DNA from: Bin5 sp963662575
GTDB lineage: Bacteria > Chloroflexota > Anaerolineae > Caldilineales > Caldilineaceae
Length of the DNA stretch: 64,000 bases
NCBI GenBank assembly: GCA_963662575.1
Contig: OY759723.1
Span: 4,588,001-4,652,000 of the forward strand
Direction of reading: 5' to 3'
Position numbers and translations under genes: made by a program. This document shows positions 35,256 to 44,399 of the stretch, piece after piece (the stretch's first letter is position 1; each line of letters starts with the position of its first letter). Under the pieces are notes generated by a model, which saw only the letters and a program-made list of their open reading frames with translations, ran no database searches and was not told where the DNA came from.

Positions 35256-36043
35256 GGGAGGTCTCCTTTCACGTACACGACCGGACTGAGAGCTGACATG
35301 TGACAAACTGGTGGCTGTGCGCCGGAGGCGGGCGCAGCGGGCCGCGTCCTTGCGGGCGAGATAAAATGATTCCAGGCATGCCTGGGAATGCGTAGATCGG
35401 GTGCGGGATAACCGGGTACGCCCGAATCAATCACGGCGCCTTCGCCGGGGGGGCGATTGGTGCACGAGGGTCTTCCCGGATGCAAATTATACATTAAATG
35501 TAGGAATATCGCATGTCGGGCCAGGAAGGGGGAAAGGGCCGGTCCCGGCGGGGCATTCGTGGACAGCCAGGGGATGCCGGACAGGCTGGAGCCCGGCTGC
35601 GGCGGCCGCCACCGGAATCATAAAACAGGTGACTTTTGGGGCATTTTTCTGCTTCAATGGCCCAAGAAAATGAGGGAATCCAGAATGTCAAGCAGAGACA
35701 CAGATCGAGCCGATCGGATTCACTCCGATTCCAAAGAAAAAAGAGATTTGCGACCGTTGTCAAGACTTGAAGTTCCTGTCTGCTCTGCATTTCAGGGGAC
35801 ATAGGGTGTGTTGATAGACTTAAGGATGGGGAAAGCATACTTTGATTCGCGGCCACGATTTTCGAAGAAATTGCCAAGACTGGGTACTTCCTTGAGAAGG
35901 TGAAGAACTTCGAATTTCGTGTTCATGCGCCATTGGCAGGGTTTCCTGAGAACGCTGACAAGAGTTTGTCTTGCCATCAACAGTGGTAAAGGCAAGGTGC
36001 TTGTCAGTATCTGTAGTTCAGCGAAGATTTCAGTTTCGCTGAT
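35256..36043. other. Long intergenic region, no gene recognised
   Basis: Nearly 800 bases lie between the second desaturase gene and the first 240-bp repeat. Short frames on both strands have no recognisable motifs. The part near 35690-36040 is less GC-rich than the surrounding genes and may be decayed or repeat-related DNA. No RNA gene or clear terminator was seen. Confidence 0.4.
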
Positions 36044-36280
36044 ATTTTGGGAAGGCCGCTGAGAATTCGGCAAGTACTGGAAGCCTGCAGGCAAGTCAGG
36101 GATGTTTCTCGCTTGAGTTTTATGAAAGACAAAAGCAGTCAATCCGCGCAGTCACGCGAAGGGCCGCGAAGAACACCAAAGGCGTAGGGGATTTTCTTTG
36201 CGCAGTTGCGGGGCCCTTTGCGGATAAGTGGTTTGCTGCCTCAAATCACTGCTATGACAAACGTCAACGGGTCCTAATAG
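36044..36280 (+). repeat. 240-bp dispersed repeat C, copy 1
   Basis: Shared features with copies at 37647-37888 and 39508-39749, in order: TTGGGAAGGCCG..GAATT, GTTTCTCGCTTGA, AATCCGCG, ACGCGAAGGGCCGCGAAG, GAAGGCGTA.CGGAT-like sequence, CGCAGTTGCGGGG, and an end with ACAAACGTCAACG. It finishes 14 bases before the L,D-transpeptidase start codon. Confidence 0.8.
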
Positions 36281-36294
36281 TTGGGGACTACCTT

Positions 36295-37446
36295 ATGAGA
36301 CGGCATATGAATACCTTAGCATGCGGGACACTGGCACTCATCCTGGCCGCTGTTGCTGTCATGTCAACTGCCGGCAGCGCAGTCGCCTCTGAAGAGCATA
36401 TCGTCCAGCCGGGTGAGACGCTGAGCCAGATCGCCAGGCTGTATGGAACAACGGTCGCAGACCTGCAGGAGCTGAACGGCCTGGCGGATGCCGACTATGT
36501 CCGGTACGGCCAGCGCCTTTTGATCGACGCCGGGGCAACAGTGGATCCCGCACCCGAGAGCACCGAGGAGTATCAGCTTTACACGGTCCAGCCAGGCGAC
36601 ACCCTGTTCCGTCTGGCCGGAAAGCATGGCATCAGTCTGACCAAGTTCATGTCCATCAATGGGTTTTCCGAGGAGGAATGGCTCAAATTAGGTCAGGAAT
36701 TGCTGGTGCCGCCAACGCTCGCACCCGCTCCTCATCCTGCACACCTGATTTCTGCCCTGCAGCCCGCGCCTCCGATAACCGCGATGCAACCCGGGCGGAC
36801 TCGCCCCGATGTTCATACCGTACAGACTGGCGAGTCACTCTCAGACATCGCGGCGTTGTATGGTGTCAATCCTGGCGCGCTGGCCCGGTTGAATAAATTG
36901 CAGAACAACAGCATTCCTGAGCCTGCCCGGGTCCTGCGGATTCCATCCGCAAACGGGCTCGAATTTCTGGAAGGCATGCGTCAGAGGCTTGACCCGGCCC
37001 GCTACCCTACGCTGACCGAGCGTTGGATCGAGGTCGATCTCAACGAACAGATGGCAATCGCCTATGAGGGAGTCGTACCGGTCAGGTTCTTAGTCATCTC
37101 ATCCGGGGTCGGCGACTCGCCCACGGTCACGGGGACATACCGCATCTGGGTCAAGATCGCCATGCAGGACATGCGCGGCGGCAGCCGCGCCGCCGGCGAC
37201 TCCTACCATGTGACTGAGGTGAAGCATGTCCAGTACTTTTATGAAGACTACGGCTTTCATGGCACCTACTGGCACAGCAACTTTGGAACGCCCATGAGCC
37301 GCGGTTGCATCAATCTGACCGAGGAGGATGCCATGTGGCTCTTCGAATGGGCGTCGCCCACGATGTACGACGACGATGACGACGGCTGGATGTTCAGCAC
37401 TGACGTCAACCCGGGCACGCTGGTATTGGTTCATGAAGGACAGTAG
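36295..37446 (+). CDS. LysM-L,D-transpeptidase (YkuD family)
   Basis: The 383-residue exported enzyme has a signal peptide (1-31), three LysM peptidoglycan-binding domains (34-78, 95-139, 173-217) and a YkuD L,D-transpeptidase domain (244-380). The catalytic motif HGTYWHSNFGTPMSRGCINL has H322, H327 and Cys338 in the S-R-G-C-I-N core. Such enzymes form 3-3 cross-links in the wall or attach proteins to it. An acidic insert (YDDDDDDG, 358-364) lies near the end. LysM modules hold the enzyme on the wall. The gene stands alone between two direct copies of the 240-bp repeat. Confidence 0.93.
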   Translation: MRRHMNTLACGTLALILAAVAVMSTAGSAVASEEHIVQPGETLSQIARLYGTTVADLQELNGLADADYVRYGQRLLIDAGATVDPAPESTEEYQLYTVQPGDTLFRLAGKHGISLTKFMSINGFSEEEWLKLGQELLVPPTLAPAPHPAHLISALQPAPPITAMQPGRTRPDVHTVQTGESLSDIAALYGVNPGALARLNKLQNNSIPEPARVLRIPSANGLEFLEGMRQRLDPARYPTLTERWIEVDLNEQMAIAYEGVVPVRFLVISSGVGDSPTVTGTYRIWVKIAMQDMRGGSRAAGDSYHVTEVKHVQYFYEDYGFHGTYWHSNFGTPMSRGCINLTEEDAMWLFEWASPTMYDDDDDGWMFSTDVNPGTLVLVHEGQ

Positions 37447-37646
37447 GCGCATTTGCCGGTTTCGCATGTAGGTCCGGACTCCTTCGCAGGACCCCCTCTT
37501 AGTGTGCATTCAAGTTGAGAATCTGCTCTTTGGGTATTCCGTATTGCGAATTGCGTTGAGGCAGGCACGAAAGGCGCGATTCCACTACGTAACGCCCGCG
37601 GGAAGTCTTGGTGTCAAATGGGATACAAATTAGGTTCCCTTGACAT

Positions 37647-37888
37647 TTAGGGCAGGTTGCTCAGAATACATCAAGAACGGCAAGCCTGCCGGCCTGTCAT
37701 GGCTGTTTCTCGCTTGAATGTTGAAATAAACAAAACCATTCAATCCGCGAAGTGACGCGAAGGGCCGCGAAGGACACCGAAGGCGTATCGGATTTTCTGC
37801 GCGCAGTTGCGCGGCTCTTAGCGGATCAGCTCTTCGCTACCGCAAATCGCTGTTCTGACTAACGTCAACGAGCGACAGTAATATTTGA
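37647..37888 (+). repeat. 240-bp dispersed repeat C, copy 2
   Basis: Direct-orientation copy of 36044-36280. It lies between the transpeptidase and the acyltransferase genes in a 560-base gap (37447-38008). The gap also has a degenerate GGGCCTGCCTCTACAGG stretch near 37916-37932, reminiscent of the REP-like hairpin family. No gene was seen in the gap. Confidence 0.8.
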
Positions 37889-38008
37889 GTTTTGCAGGAT
37901 TTTGGGGGAGACACAGGGCCTGCCTCTACAGGAGCTTTGGGGGGGGCGAGCGCAGGGACAAGGCATGAGCCTGGCCCCAAGAAACTGGACTACAAGCTAA
38001 GGTGCATT

Positions 38009-39496
38009 ATGGAGCAATTCACTAAGCCGGCGGAAAGCATTTCAATGGGCGGACGCGAGCCGATGTCCAGCGTAGATCGAGCTTGGCTTATGATGGACGA
38101 TCCAACCAATCCGATGGTGATCAACGGCTTCTGGATCTTCAGGGAGATGCTGCAATATGAGCGTGTGCTGGATGTGCTGGAGGAGCGCCTTCTAGTGCAT
38201 GAGCGCTTTCGTCAGCGGGTGGCAGCGAATCGAGGCGCTTTCAGAACCCGTTACTATTGGCAGACCGACCCGGAGTTCGATCTGCGCGCGCACGTTGGGC
38301 GCATCGTCCTGCCTGCGCCTGGGGATGTGAAAACACTCAACGATACGGTAGCTCGACTGCTCACCGCGCCCTTGGACATGAATCGGCCCCCGTGGACGAT
38401 CACCCTCATCGAAGGCTACGGGGACGGCAGCGTCTTTTTCGGGCGTATTCACCATTGTATCGGCGACGGCGCGGCTCTCGTAAGAGTTCTGCTCGGCCTG
38501 ACTGATGCGTCTGCCGAAGGCGTGCGCCCCATACCGGCGCCGGCTAGCGGGCTTCCCCCAAATGGGAGTTCTCTACGTTCTTCGAAAGGGGTCGCCGCCC
38601 GTCCGCGGGCCGCGATATTGCCGGAAGACGGCACGAGGGCCGGGCAAGGCGGGCATCTGCTGTCCCTGGCGGCAAGGGGGGCACAGCTGGCTGGGAAGTT
38701 TGTCGCTGTGTTGGCAAAGCTGGCGCTCATGCGGACCGACGATAAGACAGCTTTCAAAGGTGAGGTCGGGGTTGGCAAAGCGGTTGCCTGGTCCAAGGGC
38801 ATTCCCTTGGATGATGTAAAGTTCGTGAAAGACAGGATGGGGGCAACGGTGAACGATGTCCTGGTCGCGGCGATGGCCGGCGCTTTGCGCCGGTATGTTG
38901 AAACTCGCGGCGACAATCCGGAGGGCAAGGAGATTCGGGCCATGGTTCCGGTGGACATTCGTGCCCCCGATGATACGAAACTGACGAACCGATTCGCTCT
39001 CGTTTATCTTCCCCTGCCCATTGGCATCGCGGATCCCATCGATCGCCTGTTTGCGACAAAGCGCAACATGGATGCGATCAAGCAGTCGCCTGAAGCACTG
39101 GTGACCTATCAGGCTATTGCCAGTTTGGGCGTCGTGTCGGACAAGTTCGCCAGAAGCGTGCGGGGATATTATGCCGACAAGGTGAGTGTGGTGTTGACAA
39201 ATGTGCCTGGCCCTTCACAGAAACTCTACTTTGCCGGCAAGCTTCTTGAGACGATTGTCTTTTGGGTGCCGCAGTCCGGCTCAATCGGCGTGGGTATCAG
39301 CATATTCAGCTACGCTGGGCAAGTGAATATCGGGCTCATCACGGACCGGGGATTGGCGCCAGATCCCGACACTATTATTGCGGCATTTCAGGCGGAGTTC
39401 GACAGATTGCTGAGACTGGCGCGCCTACGGGAAGGGCAGGGGCGCGGAAGTGCGGGACCCTCTCCACTAGGAGGCTCCACCTCCGATTCGGATTAG
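38009..39496 (+). CDS. Wax ester synthase/diacylglycerol acyltransferase (WS/DGAT) family protein
   Basis: The 495-residue protein matches bacterial WS/DGAT enzymes, which join acyl-CoA to alcohols or diacylglycerol to form storage lipids. The N-terminus has the family-like MSSVDRAWLMMDDPTNPM. The active-site motif HHxxxDG appears as HHCIGDG near residue 148. NDVLVAAMAGALRRYVETRG, MVPVDIRAPDD, NRFALVYLPLPIGIADP and SVVLTNVPGP are the C-terminal (DUF1298) signatures. The ATG at 38009 was chosen. The open frame extends upstream to 37892 through DNA with repeat-like character and no family similarity. It is bracketed by copies of the 240-bp repeat. Confidence 0.9.
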   Translation: MEQFTKPAESISMGGREPMSSVDRAWLMMDDPTNPMVINGFWIFREMLQYERVLDVLEERLLVHERFRQRVAANRGAFRTRYYWQTDPEFDLRAHVGRIVLPAPGDVKTLNDTVARLLTAPLDMNRPPWTITLIEGYGDGSVFFGRIHHCIGDGAALVRVLLGLTDASAEGVRPIPAPASGLPPNGSSLRSSKGVAARPRAAILPEDGTRAGQGGHLLSLAARGAQLAGKFVAVLAKLALMRTDDKTAFKGEVGVGKAVAWSKGIPLDDVKFVKDRMGATVNDVLVAAMAGALRRYVETRGDNPEGKEIRAMVPVDIRAPDDTKLTNRFALVYLPLPIGIADPIDRLFATKRNMDAIKQSPEALVTYQAIASLGVVSDKFARSVRGYYADKVSVVLTNVPGPSQKLYFAGKLLETIVFWVPQSGSIGVGISIFSYAGQVNIGLITDRGLAPDPDTIIAAFQAEFDRLLRLARLREGQGRGSAGPSPLGGSTSDSD

Positions 39497-39507
39497 ATAT
39501 CGTTGTC

Positions 39508-39749
39508 ATTTTGGGAAGGCCGTTCAGAATTCAACAGGAACAGAGAACCTACAGGCCTGCCAGGGAAGTTTCTCGCTTGAATGTTGTGACAGACAAAACC
39601 GAGTGATCCGCGAAGGCACGCGAAGGGCCGCGAAGAACACCGAAGGCGTATCGGATATTCTTTACGCAGCTGAGGGGTCCTTTGAGAAAAAGCGCTTCGC
39701 ACTCCCAAATCCTCTTCCGACAAACGTAAACGAGCACTAGTATTTCGAG
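39508..39749 (+). repeat. 240-bp dispersed repeat C, copy 3
   Basis: Third direct copy, starting 11 bases after the acyltransferase stop and ending near the tail of a convergent PhyH gene. It is closer to copy 2 than to copy 1 in the CTTGAATGTTG and GAAGGCGTATCGGAT segments. Confidence 0.8.
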
Positions 39750-39804
39750 GCCCTGTCCGACAGCGTGTTGGGTGGGCTGGTTGCGCCTTTTTGAAGGGGT
39801 TGTG

Positions 39805-40770
39805 TCAGCGCTCCTGGAGGGGGGTCCAGCCGCGGCCGGGTGTGTTGGGGCGGGTTGTTTCGTAGCGCTCGCGCACTTGGCGGAACTGGTCGGCGGATTG
39901 GATTTCGCGGGCGGGGTCGTTCGGATCGCGGATGACGAAGTCGGCTTCGGGGGGGTAGCAGGCCATGGTGACGGGGTCGCGTTCGGGCGTGTAGGAGGCG
40001 GGGTCTTCGTCGACGTTGTTGGGTACGTCGGCGCTCTGGTAGCGGAGGTCGATGCTCCAGCGGACCTGGTCGGTGCGATTTTCGAAGGAGGCGTGGGGAG
40101 TGAGGTTGGTCAGAAGGAGGGCGTCGCCGGCCTTCATTGGGACGGGGACTGGTTCGACAGTGGGAAGTTCCTCGTCCGGGACTTCGAGGAAGCCGGCGTG
40201 GCCGCCGGTGAAGTGCTTCAGAATCCCGCTGCTGTGCACGGTTGGGATGACGTGGAGGCAGCCGTTATCCAGGGTGGCGTCGACCAGTGGGACCCAACAG
40301 GTGACGATGAGGTGGCGGTCACAGTGGGCGAGAGTGTAGCCGGCGTCCTGGTGCCAAGGGACTTCGCCGCGGCCCCAGCCGGGCAGTTTGGGGCGGATGC
40401 GGTAGACGGAGGAGCCGACGATGTCGGGGCCGATCAGGCTTTCGATACAGGAGAGGAGAGCAGGGTGGCGGATAGTTTGGAGCATGGCCGGCCCGTTGTA
40501 GCCGCCGCCACCTTTGCCCATGACCTCGCGTGTGATCTCTTCGCCTGCTTCCTTGTTATCGGCAAAGATGCTGGCGAGGCGTTTGTCGAAAGGGGCTTCT
40601 TCGCGGATGTCGGCAAGTTGCCCGTCGGCGTGCAGGGCGCGGGCACGTTGATCGATGATCTCGGTCAGCGCGTCCTGCAACGGCTTCAGGTCTTGCGCTG
40701 TGAAGAGGCCAGTTTTGAGCAGGAAGCCCTGGCGGTGAAATAGGGAGAGTTCGTCTGTTGTCAGGCTCAT
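39805..40770 (-). CDS. Phytanoyl-CoA dioxygenase (PhyH) family protein
   Basis: The 321-residue predicted Fe(II)/2-oxoglutarate oxygenase has HQD in VPWHQDAGYTLA, His in TPHASFENRTDQVRWSIDLR, and the Arg expected to hold 2-oxoglutarate in the same segment. The N-terminal LSLFHRQGFLLKTGLFTAQD is the usual family opening. A 30-residue C-terminal tail after the core is longer than in the neighbouring paralogues. It shares the RWSID.RY block with the 40864-41718 product, which suggests relatedness within the pair. Confidence 0.87.
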   Translation of the reverse strand: MSLTTDELSLFHRQGFLLKTGLFTAQDLKPLQDALTEIIDQRARALHADGQLADIREEAPFDKRLASIFADNKEAGEEITREVMGKGGGGYNGPAMLQTIRHPALLSCIESLIGPDIVGSSVYRIRPKLPGWGRGEVPWHQDAGYTLAHCDRHLIVTCWVPLVDATLDNGCLHVIPTVHSSGILKHFTGGHAGFLEVPDEELPTVEPVPVPMKAGDALLLTNLTPHASFENRTDQVRWSIDLRYQSADVPNNVDEDPASYTPERDPVTMACYPPEADFVIRDPNDPAREIQSADQFRQVRERYETTRPNTPGRGWTPLQER

Positions 40771-40863
40771 GGTTCTGGGTCCGATGGGTGACGCGTCCTG
40801 TCGAGGCGGTCGGTCAGTTTCCTGGGATTATACTGCTCAAGTCACGGAAGAAGCAAAGTCAAT

Positions 40864-41718
40864 TCAGTAGCTGCCTGCGGGGATGGCCTCCCACTTTTTC
40901 AGCCATTCCTCATAAGTGGGAACGGCGTTAGGAGCTTTCGGGCTGTGGGCGACGAAGCCCTGCTTTTGGCCGGCTGCGGTGGCCTGGGCGGTGGGTTCGT
41001 AGCGCACGTCAATGGACCAGCGGACCTGGTTGGAGCGGTTGGGGAGGGCGCGGTGGGGCGTGATCTGGGTGAAACAGAGGGCGTCGCCGAGCTCCATTTC
41101 GATTGAAACGCCTTCCAGAGCTGCGCGCACTTCGGGGGACAGACCGAGGAAGCCAGTTTCGGGGTCGTTCCAGCCTTCGTGGAGGGGTCCGCGATGGAGG
41201 CCGGGCGCGACCTGCAGGCAGCTGTTGTGCTCGGTGACTGGCTGCAACGGCATCCAGATGGAGGTTACGTGGACCTGCTCGGCGTCGCGATAGTATTGTG
41301 CGTCCTGGTGCCAGGGGGTTTGGGTCCAGATCTGGTCGGGCAGTTTGGGGCGGGCGTTGAAGATGCCGTGGACGGAGATTTCGGGGGTGGCGAGGAGGTC
41401 CTGCGCCAGGGAGAGGAGGGCGGGGTGGATGAGGATTTCGAACATCGCGCGGCTGACAAGGTCGCGGCGGGGACTGCGGACGTATTCGGGCCTGCCGGCG
41501 GCCTCCCAGAGGTGGGCGAGTCTATGCTGGAAGTCTAGATCGGCGCCGGGGTCGTCGACCAGTCCTTCTGCGAGCCAGCTTTGGATGGAGTCATCCGACC
41601 ACCGCGAAAGAACGGTGCGCATCAGGTCCAACAGATCGGGGGGAACTACGCCGGGGGCGTGGAGGTAGCCGTTGGTATCGTAGAAGCTGAGCTGTTCGCT
41701 GGTCAGGACGGTAGGCAT
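40864..41718 (-). CDS. Phytanoyl-CoA dioxygenase (PhyH) family protein
   Basis: The 284-residue protein has HQD in TPWHQDAQYYRD and His in ITPHRALPNRSNQVRWSIDV, followed by RY. NSCLQVAPGLHRGPLHEGW is the substrate-loop region. Its relatives in the window are 6914-7768 and 39805-40770, sharing the RWS.D.RY motif. It lies upstream of the 39805 gene in the same direction with 93 bases between, so a shared transcript is possible. Confidence 0.87.
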   Translation of the reverse strand: MPTVLTSEQLSFYDTNGYLHAPGVVPPDLLDLMRTVLSRWSDDSIQSWLAEGLVDDPGADLDFQHRLAHLWEAAGRPEYVRSPRRDLVSRAMFEILIHPALLSLAQDLLATPEISVHGIFNARPKLPDQIWTQTPWHQDAQYYRDAEQVHVTSIWMPLQPVTEHNSCLQVAPGLHRGPLHEGWNDPETGFLGLSPEVRAALEGVSIEMELGDALCFTQITPHRALPNRSNQVRWSIDVRYEPTAQATAAGQKQGFVAHSPKAPNAVPTYEEWLKKWEAIPAGSY

Positions 41719-41989
41719 GTGCGGTTGCGTCTCACAATTCTGGTCGATGATGGGAAGTTCTGGCTTACAGTTGGGTTGGAGGCTTCAGGCTATTTTAGCG
41801 GAAAAGAGGAATTCAAAAAAGAACGCCGCGATGGTGGGACTCGTTTCACTGAACTGACAGGCAGGAACGGTCCTGTTGGGCTTTCCAGCTAGAAGGTGAG
41901 GATTTTTCTACTGTCACAAATATGATGCTATTGGACAGAGCATGGACGTTTCGGGCGGGAACTCTTGAGATTAGAGTCAGAACTGTGCT

Positions 41990-43375
41990 CTAAGTTGCAT
42001 TCCAGACCTGGACGTTTGCAATCCCGTTGGCGGGATTGAGGAGGCCGATTCTTCCGGTGGCGGCGGCGGGCAGGCTGTAGGACTGGATTAGCAGGTCGTC
42101 CAGATAGAATTCCATTACTGAGGCTTTGAGGAGAGTGCGGAAGCGAACGGTGGGGCCAAAGGGCCAGGCGCGGGTCATGACGTCCTCGCGCTCGGACGAG
42201 TCGCCGCTTTCTGCGGTCAGGCCGAAGTGGGTGACACCGGAGGGGCCAACCTGAATGTAGCTGCCTTGGCCTGCTTCGTACTCGATGTATAGTCCGGGCC
42301 ACGCGGTTTCAGGTTGATTGGCTGCGGGCAAGGTAATCTGGCCTTCGATAACAACGCCGCCCTCAGCGTCGACTTTGGTGCCGGCCATCTGGATGCGACC
42401 TTCGGTCGAGCCAGAAAATTGCGAGGGGAGGAGATTTTTCTTCAAGCCTTCGTTGCCCTGCCAGTAGCCGAACCAGAGGGTGCCGGCGTCGTCGACGAAG
42501 GCCCTTTTGAGGGGGGCCCAGTAGCAGATGTCGCGGCCGGTGTCGAGCTGGAAGCGGGTTACGGCGTGATGGTTGACGAGGATGTCGTCGGGAGTGCGGA
42601 GGAAGCGGGCGAAGTAGGTGTGTTTGTGCTCGCCGGAGTTTTCGAGGAGGGCGTAGTTTGCGGGGGCGACGGTGTAGGGGCCGGCGGGGTTGTCGGCGAT
42701 CATGGTCTTCATGGTCCTGGAGCCCTGGCCGACGATGGCGTAGAATTTGCCGTTGAACTCGGCGACTGCGCCGGCTTCCATGCTGCGGGGCGGGTCGGCG
42801 CCTTCCCAGATCAGTTCGGGTGAGGGGAGGGCGTCCCAGTGGACGCCGTCGTCGCTTTGGCCGAAACCGAAGCCGACGTGGTCTTTGGGCGTGGCGGTCC
42901 AGTAGCCGTAGTAGCCGCCCTGGGGACGGGGGAGGGGGAATATGCAGTCCCAGCGGCCGTGTTGCTCGTAGTAGCGGGTGTCGACTGTGAAAATGTGGTC
43001 GTCGCCGAATTTGGTCCAGTTCATGAGGTCTTCGCTCCAGGCGAAGAAGATGTTCTGGGTCTGGCGGCCGTCATCCTCGACGCGCCATTCGGAGTAGTTG
43101 CAGATGAAGCGGCCGCTGCTGTCGTAGTCGGGTGACTTCCAGACGGCGCCGGTGCCGAGGTAGGTGACCATTTTGTCGGAGGCTTTGATGGCCCAGCCGT
43201 GGTCGGTCCAGGTGACGCCGTCGGGGGAGGTTGCGAGGCCGAAGCCTTCGCCGGGGCTGTACTCGGTGATGAGGTAGAAGAGATAGAAGGTACCCTGGTT
43301 GTAGAACATCCAGGTATCCCAGTGGGCGTCTACGCCCTCTGATTTGAAGAACATGGACTGGGTTGCGTTTGTCAT
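41990..43375 (-). CDS. Glycoside-hydrolase-like five-bladed propeller with C-terminal beta-sandwich (GH43/GH32-type)
   Basis: The 461-residue protein has blades typical of the GH43/32/68 fold: WDTWMFYNQGTFYLFYLITE, FGLATSPDGVTWTDHG, TGAVWKSPDY, FFAWSEDLMNWTKFG and YYGYWTATPKDHVGFGFGQS. The C-terminal part (about 300-460) looks like a lectin-like sandwich (GGVVIEGQITLP, GLYIEYEAGQGSYIQVG, MEFYLDDLLIQSYSLP). I cannot assign the catalytic carboxylates with confidence. No signal peptide is seen. The ATG at 43375 is supported by AGGAAAG upstream and by the domain boundary; the frame is open to 43600 without similarity. It is the final gene after a sugar ABC importer, whose imported glycans it may process. 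Confidence 0.75.
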   Translation of the reverse strand: MTNATQSMFFKSEGVDAHWDTWMFYNQGTFYLFYLITEYSPGEGFGLATSPDGVTWTDHGWAIKASDKMVTYLGTGAVWKSPDYDSSGRFICNYSEWRVEDDGRQTQNIFFAWSEDLMNWTKFGDDHIFTVDTRYYEQHGRWDCIFPLPRPQGGYYGYWTATPKDHVGFGFGQSDDGVHWDALPSPELIWEGADPPRSMEAGAVAEFNGKFYAIVGQGSRTMKTMIADNPAGPYTVAPANYALLENSGEHKHTYFARFLRTPDDILVNHHAVTRFQLDTGRDICYWAPLKRAFVDDAGTLWFGYWQGNEGLKKNLLPSQFSGSTEGRIQMAGTKVDAEGGVVIEGQITLPAANQPETAWPGLYIEYEAGQGSYIQVGPSGVTHFGLTAESGDSSEREDVMTRAWPFGPTVRFRTLLKASVMEFYLDDLLIQSYSLPAAATGRIGLLNPANGIANVQVWNAT

Positions 43376-43461
43376 TTGAAGTGGCTTTCCTGGCGGGTTT
43401 GCAGCGGCGGGCAGTTCGGGAGCGGAAGTTCGCCTGGCTGCTGGGAGGAATTGGGATTGTG

Positions 43462-44358
43462 TCAGACTTTGAGGCCGGAGTCGACCAGGCCTTCGACGTA
43501 GAATTTGCCGAGGACGATGAACAGGAGAACGAGGGGCAGCGAAGCGATGACGTAGCCGGCGTAGAGGGGGCCCCAGACGCTGAAGTCCTGACTGGACCAT
43601 CCGGGAACGCCGCCGGAAGTGGCGGACCGGGCCAGCTTGTAGAGCCCGACGGCTATCATCTGTTTGTCGTCATCCTGGATCATGACCAGCGGCCAGAGGA
43701 AGGAGTTCCAGACGCCGATGAAATTGAGGACGGCGAGGGTGGCGAGCCCGGGCAGTGACAGCGGCAGGGTGATACGGCCGATGAGGTCGAGGACGCCGGC
43801 GCCGTCACAGCGGGCGGATTCGAAGAGCTCCTCTGGGATGCCGGCGATGAAGGCGCGCATGAGGAAGATGCCAAAGATGGGGCCGCCCGCCAGTTCGGGA
43901 ATAATCAGAGCCCAGCGTGAATTGAGGAGACCGAGGCGGACATAGACCATGTAGGCAGGGATGAAGGAAAGGACCCAAGGGACCATAAGCAGAGCTATGA
44001 TGGCGTAGTAGAGCGACTCGCGAAAGGGAAAGTCCATGCGGGCAAAGACGTAGCCGCCAATGAGTGAGAGCAGCAGCATACCCATCAGGCCGACAATGGC
44101 TACTATAATTGTATTGATCATGTAATCGCCGACAATCTCCCAGGCGGCGCCATAGTTGCTCCAGCGCAAGGGAAAGCTGATCGACCACCGTTCCCAACGA
44201 TATTGGAGGCCATTCTTGAAGGACCAGGTGATCAGCAGGTAGGTCGGAATGAGCGAGAGCAGCAGCATTACAGTGATAAAAAGGTGCGAACCTATCTGGT
44301 AGAGCCAGAGGGGACGCCGGCGGGACGGGGCGACCTGGGTAGAAGTTGTGGTACTCAC
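43462..44358 (-). CDS. Sugar ABC transporter permease (MalG/UgpE type)
   Basis: The 298-residue membrane protein has six predicted segments. The cytoplasmic EAA loop shows ELFESARCDGAGVLDLIGRITLPLSLPGLATL, which contacts the ATPase subunit. The SLIPTYLLITWSFKN opening and FIPAYMVYVRLGLLNSRW belong to the carbohydrate uptake transporter-1 family. It forms a heterodimer with the 44400-45374 product. The ATPase is not coded here, as is common when one shared MsmX-like ATPase serves several importers. Confidence 0.92.
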   Translation of the reverse strand: MSTTTSTQVAPSRRRPLWLYQIGSHLFITVMLLLSLIPTYLLITWSFKNGLQYRWERWSISFPLRWSNYGAAWEIVGDYMINTIIVAIVGLMGMLLLSLIGGYVFARMDFPFRESLYYAIIALLMVPWVLSFIPAYMVYVRLGLLNSRWALIIPELAGGPIFGIFLMRAFIAGIPEELFESARCDGAGVLDLIGRITLPLSLPGLATLAVLNFIGVWNSFLWPLVMIQDDDKQMIAVGLYKLARSATSGGVPGWSSQDFSVWGPLYAGYVIASLPLVLLFIVLGKFYVEGLVDSGLKV

Positions 44359-44399
44359 TCACTGTTCTCCTTGTACTGCCTCTGCCTATTTGAAGTCTG

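Noticed and set aside
35792..36142. 116-codon minus-strand frame
   Set aside because: It overlaps the 240-bp repeat and has no ribosome site or family similarity.
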